Below the pieces are notes generated by a model. The model was not told where the DNA came from, did not search any database, and saw only the letters and a program-made list of their open reading frames with translations. From assembly GCA_040902585.1 (NCBI GenBank), contig JBBDXA010000066.1:1-41231 (forward strand): a stretch of 41,231 nt of DNA, in the 5' to 3' direction. The position numbers and the translations under genes are program-made. This DNA comes from JBBDXA01 sp040902585 (GTDB lineage Bacteria > Planctomycetota > Phycisphaerae > Phycisphaerales > Phycisphaeraceae). This document shows positions 7,706 through 14,862 of the stretch, piece by piece. Numbering within the stretch: position 1 is the stretch's first letter; every line of letters begins with the position of its first letter.

Positions 7706-8187
7706 GGGAGTCAGGGGTCAGGGGTCAGGGGTCAGGGGTCAGGAGTCAGGAGTCAGGAGTCAGTAAGAATGGTCCGGGGGACAAAATCATCGCACCGAGC
7801 ATTCGTCCGACTTCAGCACAGAGACTCGTAAGTTGCGTGTGTTGCTATTCATTGATGTAAAAACAGTCTTTCGCAAAATCCAACCATGTATCGGTCTCGC
7901 TGTTCTCGCCGTCGCAGTCCGTGAGCTTACTCGCAAAGTGCAACGGGTATCTTCGCTTGGCCCACGCTTCACGCAGGTTCATGCAGACGGATCTTGAGGA
8001 TCTTCGAATCTGTCCGGTCAGGGCGTATCGCTCTTCAGGAGGAAACGATTTCGATAGTTGGAATATCCGCATGGCAAGTTCGTAAGCCTTGCAATACACC
8101 ACGAGTTCCTTGGCCGACCGAACCGCCATACCTGACTCCTGGTTTTCGCTGCCTGATCCCTGACTCCTGACCCCTGACCCCTCATCC
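7706..8187. mobile_element. Candidate element: four-helix-bundle gene flanked by inverted heptanucleotide arrays
   Basis: The left array (about 7706-7764) is built of 7-bp units GGGGTCA/GGAGTCA. The right array (about 8144-8187) is built of their reverse complement, TGACCCC/TGACTCC. The two inverted arrays enclose one gene and fit exactly between the gltB stop (8182-8184) and the gltD ribosome binding site near 7700. The same heptad occurs at 23213-23250 without a gene. That this unit moves is inference; no transposase is present. Confidence 0.5.
7746..8129 (-). pseudogene. Four-helix-bundle (S23/23S intervening-sequence) protein with in-frame TAG
   Basis: From ATG 8129 it reads MAVRSAKELVVYCKAYELAM, then SKSFPPEERYALTGQIRRSS and LREAWAKRRYP, the signature of the small four-helix-bundle family first known from 23S rRNA intervening sequences. 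A TAG at 7845-7847 stops translation after 94 residues. The same frame continues past it as QLTSLCAEVGRMLGAMILSP, the family's normal C-terminal helix, to a TGA at 7746-7748. So a single nonsense codon removes the last helix. A sequencing error or suppression cannot be excluded. Upstream in-frame codons to 8216 only translate the heptad array and are not part of the family. Function is unknown; relatives assist diversity-generating retroelements, none of which is seen here. Confidence 0.75.
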
Positions 8188-11100
8188 ATGAACCGGCGCT
8201 TCGACTTCCTCATCATGCTTCAATCGTTCCATAAGTACTCTTTTGTAGTCGATCGGCATCACCTTCACGAACTCCTTGAGGATGGCGGGCCAACTGTCGA
8301 GCACATACTGGGCGACGGCTGAGCCGGTGTATTTGTGGTGGTCTTCGATCATCGGGAGCAATTCGGAGATGTCTTCATCGGATTCGATCTTTTCGAGTTC
8401 GACGGTGCCGAGATTGCAGCGGGTGAGGAAGTCGCCGGCCTTGTCCCAGACGTAGGCGATGCCGCCGGACATCCCCGCGGCGAAGTTGCGGCCGGTGGTG
8501 CCGAGGATGACAGCGCGGCCGCCGGTCATATATTCACAGCCATGATCGCCGACGCCTTCGATGACGGCATACGCGCCGGAGTTGCGGACGCAGAAGCGTT
8601 CGGCGGCGCGGCCGCGGAAGTACGCCTGCCCGCCGGTCGCGCCGTAGAGGCAGACGTTGCCGACGAGAATGTTGTCCTCGGCAACAAAGGAAACACCGGC
8701 GGGCGGATAGATCATCATGCGACCGCCCGACAAACCTTTACCGACGTAATCATTCGCATCGCCTTCGAGTTCGAGCGTGATGCCGCTGGCGAGCCACGCA
8801 CCGAAGCTCTGGCCGGCTGAGCCGGTGAACTTAATGTGGATCGTGTCTTCGGGCAGGCACTTCTCGCCCCATCGCTTCGCGACTTCGTGTGAAAGCGTCG
8901 TGCCGACAACGCGGTTGATGTTCTTGATGGGCAATTCGATGCGGACTTTTTTGCCCTTGTCGATCGCGGGCTTGCACAGCGGGATGAGCGTGGTGTTATC
9001 CAGCGAGTGCTCGATGCCGTGCTCCTGCTTGCGGGTCTGGTAGACACCGACGCGCTTGTGCGGCCTCTTCGCCGGCGTAAGCATCGCGGAAAGGTCGATG
9101 CCCTTGGCTTTCCAATGTTTGATCGCTTCATCGGTCTCGAGCACATCGACCCGGCCGATCATGTCGTTGACGCTGCGGAAGCCCATGTCGGACATGAGCT
9201 GCCGGCATTCGTTGGCGACCATGAAGAGATAAGTGACCACGTGCTCGGGCTGACCGGTGAACTTCTTGCGGAGCACCGGATCCTGCGTGGCGATGCCGAC
9301 GGGGCAGGTATTCAGGTGACACTTGCGCATCATGATGCAGCCGAGCGTGATGAGCGGCGCGGTGGCGAACCCGACTTCTTCGGCCCCAAGAAGAAAAGCG
9401 ATGGCGACATCGCGGCCGGTCTTGATCTGACCGTCTGTCTGAAGCACGACGCGGCTGCGCAGGTCGTTGAGCACGAGCGTCTGATGTGTCTCGGCGATGC
9501 CCAGTTCCCAGGGCAGGCCGGCGTGCTTGATCGAAGTCAAAGGTGATGCGCCGGTGCCGCCCGTGTCGCCGGAGATCACGATGTGATCCGAGTGGGCCTT
9601 GGCGACGCCCGCGGCAATGGTGCCGACGCCGACTTCGCTCACGAGTTTGACGCTGATGCGCGCGGAGGGATTGGCATTTTTCAGGTCGTGAATAAGCTGC
9701 GAAAGATCTTCGATGGAGTAGATGTCATGGTGCGGCGGCGGGGAGATCAGGCCGACGCCGGGCGTGGAGTAACGGATGCGGGCGATGTTGTTATCGACCT
9801 TTTTGCCGGGCAACTCACCGCCTTCGCCGGGCTTGGCGCCCTGGGCGATTTTGATTTGAAGTTCGTCGGCATTGGCGAGATACCAGATGGTGACACCGAA
9901 GCGGCCGGAGGCGACCTGCTTGATGGCGGAGCGTTTGCTGTCGCCGTTGGGCAGCGGCGTGAAGCGCGAAGGGTCTTCGCCGCCCTCGCCGGTGTTGCTC
10001 TTGCCGCCGATGCGGTTCAGGGCGACGGCGAGCGTTTCGTGGGCCTCCGAGGAAATGGAGCCGAAGCTCATCGCGCCGGTGACGAAACGCTTGACGATGT
10101 TGGCGGCAGGCTCGACCTCATCAATATTGATAGGCCCGTGGTTGCCGCCTTCTTTGAATTTCAGGAGCCCGCGCAGAGCGCAGCGGACTTTGGAGTCTTC
10201 GTTCGCATGCTTCGCAAACCGCCAGTAGGCCTCTTCGCTGTTGCCGCGGGCGGCAAGCTGAAGGTCGGCGATGGATTGCGGATCCCACATGTGCCTCTCG
10301 CCATCGGGGCGCCAGTGAAACTCGCCCAGGTTCGGCAGCACGGGCAGATTCTCGCTCTTGCGCGAAGGGTAGCCGATCGCGTGGCGACGGATGAGTTCCT
10401 CCGCAAGCACATCAAAGTTGACGCCTTTGATGCGGCTGGCGGTGCCGGAGAAGCAGCGATCGACCACATCTTCATTCAGGCCCACCGCCTCGAAAATCTG
10501 CGCGCCCTTGTAGGACTGGAGCGTGGAGATGCCCATCTTCGCCATCACCTTGAGCATGCCCTTGGCGACGCTCTTGCGGTAGGCGTAAACCACATCTTCA
10601 TCGGTCTCGATTTCCTTGTCGATGATCTGCTTGTCTCGCAAAGCCTGCCAGAGCGATTCGAAGGCGAGGTACGGATTGATCCCGTCCGCGCCGTAACCAG
10701 CGAGCAGGCAGAAGTGATGCACCTCGCGGGCTTCGCCTGTCTCCAGGATGATGCCGATGCGCGTGCGCTTGGTCTTGCGGATCAGGTGATGATGCACCGC
10801 GCCGCAGGCGAGCAGTGAAGAAACCGGCACGCGATCGGAGCTGACCGCGCGGTCGGAGAGAATCACCACCGAGTAGCCTTCATCGATGGCGCGCTCGGCT
10901 TCATCACAGATGCGGCCCATCGCCTTCTTCAGGCCGGCCGTGCCTTCGCTCTTGGGCCAGGTGATGTCGATCGTCTTGCTCTTCCAGCCGCGATGGTCCA
11001 TCGCCTTCAAGGCCGCGAGCTCCTCATTGGTGAGAATCGGATGCGGATTCATCAGGCGATGGGCATGCTCCGGCGTCGTCTCCAGGAGGTTCTGCTCGGG

Positions 11101-12783
11101 GCCGATGTAACACTCCAGTGACATGATCACTTCTTCGCGGATCGAATCGATGGGCGGATTGGTCACCTGCGCGAAGAGCTGCTTGAAGTAGTCATACAAC
11201 ATGCGCGGCTGATCACTCAAACACGCCAGCGCGGCATCGTTACCCATCGAACCGACCGGGTCACGCTTCTCCACCACCATCGGCACAAGCATGAAATGCA
11301 TGGTCTCGACGGTGTAACCGAACGCCTGCATGCGCGGCAGCAGCGTGTCGGGATTGAAGCCGTGCGCACCCCCGGCATCCGGCGCGGCGGGCAGGTCTTC
11401 AAGCTGAATGCGCTGCTCCTTCAACCAGTCCGCGTAGGGCCGACGATCGGCGACATCATTCTTCAGCTCTTCATCGGGGATCAGCCGGCCCTGTTCGAAG
11501 TCGACGAGGAAGCATTTGCCCGGCTGGAGCCGACCTTTTTCCTTGACGAGTTTCGGATCGACGGGCAGGACGCCGACTTCGCTGGCCATGATCACGCGGT
11601 CATCGTGCGTCAGGTAATAGCGCGAAGGGCGCAGGCCGTTGCGGTCGAGCACCGCGCCGATGTAGCGGCCATCGGTGAAGGCGACCGATGCGGGGCCATC
11701 CCAGGGTTCCATCAGCGCTGAGTTGTATTCGTAGAACGCCCGCTTGTCCTCGCCCATGGTTTCATGGTTCTGCCAGGCTTCGGGGATCATCATCAGCACG
11801 CCTTCCTGGAGCGGCCGGCCCGCCATGAGCAGGAACTCGAGGGCGTTGTCGAAGGAGCCTGAGTCGGAAGTGTCTTCCTCGCAGATGGGGAAGAGTTTTT
11901 CCAGGTCATCGCCGAAGAGATCGCTTTCGAGGACGCCTTCGCGAGCGTGCATCCAGTTGATGTTGCCGCGCACGGTGTTGATCTCGCCGTTGTGGCTCAT
12001 GAAGCGCATGGGCTGGGCGCGATCCCATGAGGGGAAGGTGTTGGTGCTGAACCGCGAGTGAACCATCGCCAGGTGCGTGGTGAAATCAGGGTCAGCGAGG
12101 TCGGGGAAGTAAGGCATGACCTGCGCGGGCGTGAGCATGCCTTTGTAGATGATGACCTTCGTCGAGAGCGAGCAGACGTAAAACGCCTCGGCCTGCGTGA
12201 GCGACTTATCGCCGCGGAGTATGTGGCTGGCGCGCTTGCGGATGATGTAAAGCTGCCGCTCGAACGCATCACCTTCGAAGCCTTCGCCGGCCGCGATGAT
12301 GAGCATTTCGATGACCGGTTCGCTGGCCTTGGCGGCAGGGCCGATGTCCGCCTTGGCCGATTCCTGCGGGACTTTGCGCCAGCCGACGAGTTTCTGTTTC
12401 TGCTCGATGATGAGCTTCTCGACGGTCTCTTTGCACTTGGCGCGCTCAGCGTCGATGCGCGGAAGAAACACGAGGCCGGCTGCGAACTTGCCGGGCGCGG
12501 GCAGGTCAACACCCAGATCAGCTTTGGCGACCTTGGCGAGGAATTCGTGAGGCAGGGCGGTGAGGATGCCCGCGCCGTCGCCGGTGTTGGCTTCGCAACC
12601 ACAGGCGCCGCGGTGATCCATATTCAGGAGCACCTGGTAGGCGTCGAGCAGGATCTGGTGACTGCGTTGGCCCTTGATGTGGGCGACGAAGCCGACGCCG
12701 CAGTTTTCCTTTTCGTTGCGCGGGTCGTACAGCCCGTGCTTGCGCGGGCGGAGAAGCATGTCCTGGTTGTGGTTGTCTGTCAT
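8182..12783 (-). CDS. gltB: Glutamate synthase large (alpha) subunit
   Basis: 1533 residues, the usual length. A short propeptide precedes the conserved NEKENCGVGF; after processing, Cys28 becomes the N-terminal nucleophile of the type II glutamine amidotransferase domain (HRGACGCEANTGDGAG follows). Next come the central domain, the FMN/3Fe-4S synthase domain (SGDTGGTGASPLTSIKHAG, and CPVGIATQDP with the Fe-S cysteines) and the C-terminal GXGXG beta-helix repeats (GDHGCEYMTGGRAVILG). It makes two glutamates from glutamine and 2-oxoglutarate using electrons delivered by GltD. The start has GAGGG 7 nt upstream. A lysR gene lies upstream in the same direction. The stop codon abuts a heptad array. 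Confidence 0.97.
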   Translation of the reverse strand: MTDNHNQDMLLRPRKHGLYDPRNEKENCGVGFVAHIKGQRSHQILLDAYQVLLNMDHRGACGCEANTGDGAGILTALPHEFLAKVAKADLGVDLPAPGKFAAGLVFLPRIDAERAKCKETVEKLIIEQKQKLVGWRKVPQESAKADIGPAAKASEPVIEMLIIAAGEGFEGDAFERQLYIIRKRASHILRGDKSLTQAEAFYVCSLSTKVIIYKGMLTPAQVMPYFPDLADPDFTTHLAMVHSRFSTNTFPSWDRAQPMRFMSHNGEINTVRGNINWMHAREGVLESDLFGDDLEKLFPICEEDTSDSGSFDNALEFLLMAGRPLQEGVLMMIPEAWQNHETMGEDKRAFYEYNSALMEPWDGPASVAFTDGRYIGAVLDRNGLRPSRYYLTHDDRVIMASEVGVLPVDPKLVKEKGRLQPGKCFLVDFEQGRLIPDEELKNDVADRRPYADWLKEQRIQLEDLPAAPDAGGAHGFNPDTLLPRMQAFGYTVETMHFMLVPMVVEKRDPVGSMGNDAALACLSDQPRMLYDYFKQLFAQVTNPPIDSIREEVIMSLECYIGPEQNLLETTPEHAHRLMNPHPILTNEELAALKAMDHRGWKSKTIDITWPKSEGTAGLKKAMGRICDEAERAIDEGYSVVILSDRAVSSDRVPVSSLLACGAVHHHLIRKTKRTRIGIILETGEAREVHHFCLLAGYGADGINPYLAFESLWQALRDKQIIDKEIETDEDVVYAYRKSVAKGMLKVMAKMGISTLQSYKGAQIFEAVGLNEDVVDRCFSGTASRIKGVNFDVLAEELIRRHAIGYPSRKSENLPVLPNLGEFHWRPDGERHMWDPQSIADLQLAARGNSEEAYWRFAKHANEDSKVRCALRGLLKFKEGGNHGPINIDEVEPAANIVKRFVTGAMSFGSISSEAHETLAVALNRIGGKSNTGEGGEDPSRFTPLPNGDSKRSAIKQVASGRFGVTIWYLANADELQIKIAQGAKPGEGGELPGKKVDNNIARIRYSTPGVGLISPPPHHDIYSIEDLSQLIHDLKNANPSARISVKLVSEVGVGTIAAGVAKAHSDHIVISGDTGGTGASPLTSIKHAGLPWELGIAETHQTLVLNDLRSRVVLQTDGQIKTGRDVAIAFLLGAEEVGFATAPLITLGCIMMRKCHLNTCPVGIATQDPVLRKKFTGQPEHVVTYLFMVANECRQLMSDMGFRSVNDMIGRVDVLETDEAIKHWKAKGIDLSAMLTPAKRPHKRVGVYQTRKQEHGIEHSLDNTTLIPLCKPAIDKGKKVRIELPIKNINRVVGTTLSHEVAKRWGEKCLPEDTIHIKFTGSAGQSFGAWLASGITLELEGDANDYVGKGLSGGRMMIYPPAGVSFVAEDNILVGNVCLYGATGGQAYFRGRAAERFCVRNSGAYAVIEGVGDHGCEYMTGGRAVILGTTGRNFAAGMSGGIAYVWDKAGDFLTRCNLGTVELEKIESDEDISELLPMIEDHHKYTGSAVAQYVLDSWPAILKEFVKVMPIDYKRVLMERLKHDEEVEAPVHG

Positions 12784-12807
12784 CGTCAGTCCCTCGATCG
12801 GAGGATC

Positions 12808-12918
12808 GAAAATGCAAAATGCAAAGCATGCAAATGAAAAATGGGCGAAGTCAGAGCGACGATCGCATTTCTCTTCATGGACTACTTTGCATTTGCATGC
12901 TTCGCATTTTGCATTTTC
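12808..12918. repeat. 29-bp inverted repeat of AAAATGC-type heptads
   Basis: Bases 12808-12836 match the reverse complement of 12890-12918 at 28 of 29 positions; the spacer is 53 nt. Each arm starts with two AAAATGC units followed by a GCATGC core. It occupies the gap between gltB and lysR, and the right arm supplies the last codons of lysR (KMQNAKHANAK). It could form a long hairpin in lysR mRNA upstream of gltB. Confidence 0.85.
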
Positions 12919-13820
12919 CTTTTTTCCACTTCCGGCGCGCCATGCGCCAAGAGGTAATCAATAAACGCCTGCGCCGCGGCGGACACCGTGCCGTTGCCGC
13001 GGGTCTTTCGCGGCAAAATGATGCCCATCGGCCGATCCAGCTCCGGCTCCATCTCCACCGCCGCCAGCGTGCCCGATGCCGTCTCCCGGCGCACCGTGCG
13101 CCCGGGCAGGATCGCGATCTCGCTGGTCACCGCCACGGCACTCTTGATCGTGTCGATATTGTCGAACTCGCTGGTGATCGCCGGCTCCACGTCGTGATCG
13201 CGCAGGTAGCGACGAATCGCCCGGCCCGCGGGCAGGTCCGCATTGAACGTCGCCAGTTCGAACCCACCCAACTCAGAGGCGTGAACCGTCTGTCTCCCCG
13301 CTAACTCGTGCCCCGGGCTGCACACCACACACATCCGCTCATCCCGCAGCGGAATCACTTCCACATCCCGCCAGCGCTGCGGATAGGAAAGAATGCCCAG
13401 GTCGCACCGCTGGTGGCGAACCGCATCATACACTTCGTCCGGCCGCTTGTATTCCAGCGTGATCGTCACCCGCGGCTGCTGCTCTTCGAACTCATCCTTC
13501 AAGTGATTCAGCCAGTCGATGCCGGCTGAGTAAATCGCTTCCACAATCACTTCACCCTTCAAATCGGCATTCATTTGCGTTACGCGATGCAGCAGCCGAT
13601 CGTACCGCTGGAGCAAATCCTTCGCCTCGCGCAGGAACAGATCGCCGGCCGGGGTCAGCGCCAGCGGACGCACCGAGCGATCGATCAGCGTGACCCCAAG
13701 CTGTTTCTCGAGTGTACCGATCCGCTGACTGGCAGCGGACTGACTGATGCCGTGCTTGGCGGCGGCGACTGAGAAACTTCGCTCGATGGCCACGTCGCAG
13801 AATAGACGCAGCGTGTACAT
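12882..13820 (-). CDS. LysR-type transcriptional regulator
   Basis: 312 residues. The N-terminal winged helix-turn-helix is clear (LRLFCDVAIERSFSVAAAKH, then ISQSAASQRIGTLEKQLG), followed by the linker helix and a periplasmic-binding-like effector domain. LysR proteins are cytosolic tetramers that bind upstream of target genes in response to a small molecule. The gene is directly upstream of gltB in the same direction, so control of glutamate synthase, as with GltC in Bacillus, is a reasonable inference; GltC is however divergent. The last dozen residues come from an inverted repeat and replace a normal terminus, so the end of the protein is probably non-native. It stops with TAG. Confidence 0.9.
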   Translation of the reverse strand: MYTLRLFCDVAIERSFSVAAAKHGISQSAASQRIGTLEKQLGVTLIDRSVRPLALTPAGDLFLREAKDLLQRYDRLLHRVTQMNADLKGEVIVEAIYSAGIDWLNHLKDEFEEQQPRVTITLEYKRPDEVYDAVRHQRCDLGILSYPQRWRDVEVIPLRDERMCVVCSPGHELAGRQTVHASELGGFELATFNADLPAGRAIRRYLRDHDVEPAITSEFDNIDTIKSAVAVTSEIAILPGRTVRRETASGTLAAVEMEPELDRPMGIILPRKTRGNGTVSAAAQAFIDYLLAHGAPEVEKRKMQNAKHANAK

Positions 13821-13892
13821 GACGAGAGGATATTAGCATAATCAAGCCTTATGTCAACATTATTCATTATTAAGATTACTTATGATGATGAG

Positions 13893-13959
13893 CTTGGTGG
13901 CATGGGCCTTGGGTGATGGCATGGGTAATCGCAGTCTTCGGAGCTTGCCCATGCCACCA
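13893..13959. repeat. 14-bp perfect inverted repeat in the lysR-yqcC intergenic region
   Basis: TTGGTGGCATGGGC (13893-13906) is the exact reverse complement of 13946-13959. A GGCATGGG unit recurs at 13917-13924 between the arms. The region 13821-14015 separates divergent genes and otherwise holds AT-rich promoter-like sequence near 13840-13880. REP-like; role unknown. Confidence 0.6.
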
Positions 13960-14015
13960 ATGGACACCGCGAACCCATCTGCGAGAATGCATCGCACCTT
14001 TGGTGAGTTCATCCT

Positions 14016-14705
14016 TTGAAACCAGACCCGCACGTTGAGCACCTGAAATACGCCGCGAAAAAAGGCGATGTCCGCAGCCAGTACGAACTCGCACTGAAGC
14101 TCGCACAACGCGGCGAGGCGGATGACAACGCCCAGGCCAAGGCCTGGCTTTTGCGCGCTGCTGAGGCGGGCCTGCGCGATGCGCAGCTTCTCTTGCAGTT
14201 GGACACTCTCGGACTCAACGCCATCGAACCGGCCCAGCTCGGCGAGATCGAGCCAACGAAACCCATCCCCGCACCTGCGCCCGATCTGCAACCACCCGCC
14301 CCGCCTCCCAAGCGCGAAGCCCGACCCGCGCCGCCCTGGGCCAGTGGCAACGCCAAACGCCCTTCCACCGGCTCAGCGTTTCACGATGAAGCACAGCGCC
14401 GCATCGACGGAATCGAAGCAGAGATGCGCAACCTCGGCTGCTGGACCGATGAACCCGCGCCGCCCGAGAAGCTCGACTTTTCCGACGCCTTCGCCATGGA
14501 CCGCATGGCCTTCACGCAGTGGCTCAACTGGATCTTCGTGCCGCGGGTGAGAGAGATCATCGCCCAGCGCGGCCAGTTCCCTTCGCGCAGCATGGTCGCC
14601 GCCCAGGCGGTGCGCGAGTTCGACGGCTGGAACGAAAGCTCGCAGCTTCTCACGCTGCTTGCGGCGTTTGATGATTTCATCGAACGGGGAAAGGGAGAGT
14701 CCTGA
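14016..14705 (+). CDS. Sel1-repeat / YqcC-domain fusion protein
   Basis: 229 residues starting at TTG 14016; GGTGAG 8 nt upstream supports this start and no ATG fits. Residues 7-60 form about one and a half Sel1-type repeats (AAKKGDVRSQYELAL and KAWLLRAAEAGLRDAQ), a helical protein-interaction repeat. A Pro/Ala-rich linker follows (about 80-115). Residues 125-225 match the YqcC family (MRNLGCWTDEPAP, FAMDRMAFTQWLNWIFVPR), an all-helical domain of unknown biochemical role. YqcC is usually a stand-alone protein of about 110 residues, so the fusion is unusual. It probably is cytosolic. Confidence 0.8.
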   Translation: MKPDPHVEHLKYAAKKGDVRSQYELALKLAQRGEADDNAQAKAWLLRAAEAGLRDAQLLLQLDTLGLNAIEPAQLGEIEPTKPIPAPAPDLQPPAPPPKREARPAPPWASGNAKRPSTGSAFHDEAQRRIDGIEAEMRNLGCWTDEPAPPEKLDFSDAFAMDRMAFTQWLNWIFVPRVREIIAQRGQFPSRSMVAAQAVREFDGWNESSQLLTLLAAFDDFIERGKGES

Positions 14706-14766
14706 GTCCTGGGTCCTAGGTCCTGAGTCCTGGGTCCTGAGTCCTGAGTCCTGAGTCCTGAGTCTT
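14700..14766. repeat. Heptanucleotide tandem array (GAGTCCT)n
   Basis: About nine consecutive 7-bp units of the form (G/T)(A/G)GTCCT directly after the YqcC-fusion gene's end, slightly overlapping its last codons. The unit differs by one base from the reverse complement of the GGAGTCA heptad near gltD. Confidence 0.85.
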
Positions 14767-14815
14767 GGCTTGGGTGCCAAGCCTCGTCGTGCCGTGGCAC
14801 CCCAATTCAGAACTC

Positions 14816-14862
14816 CTAACCCGAAACCCGGAACCCGAAACCCTGAACCCCGCACCCGCAAC
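14816..14862. repeat. Heptanucleotide tandem array (ACCCGAA)n
   Basis: Six degenerate 7-bp units: ACCCGAA, ACCCGGA, ACCCGAA, ACCCTGA, ACCCCGC, ACCCGCA. It ends at the stop codon of the next, convergent gene. Between this array and the preceding one, 14767-14800 carries a small palindrome, GGGTGCC...GGCACCC. Confidence 0.8.

Noticed and set aside
7706..8187. Heptad arrays as a CRISPR
   Set aside because: Units are 7 bp, contiguous and without spacers; no cas genes.
7746..8216. Four-helix-bundle protein as a third subunit or regulator of glutamate synthase
   Set aside because: It sits between gltB and gltD, but it is truncated, repeat-flanked and not part of known GOGAT complexes; insertion explains the position.
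14816..14862. Telomere-like ACCCGAA repeats as a chromosome end
   Set aside because: The array is short, degenerate, internal and flanked by genes on both sides.
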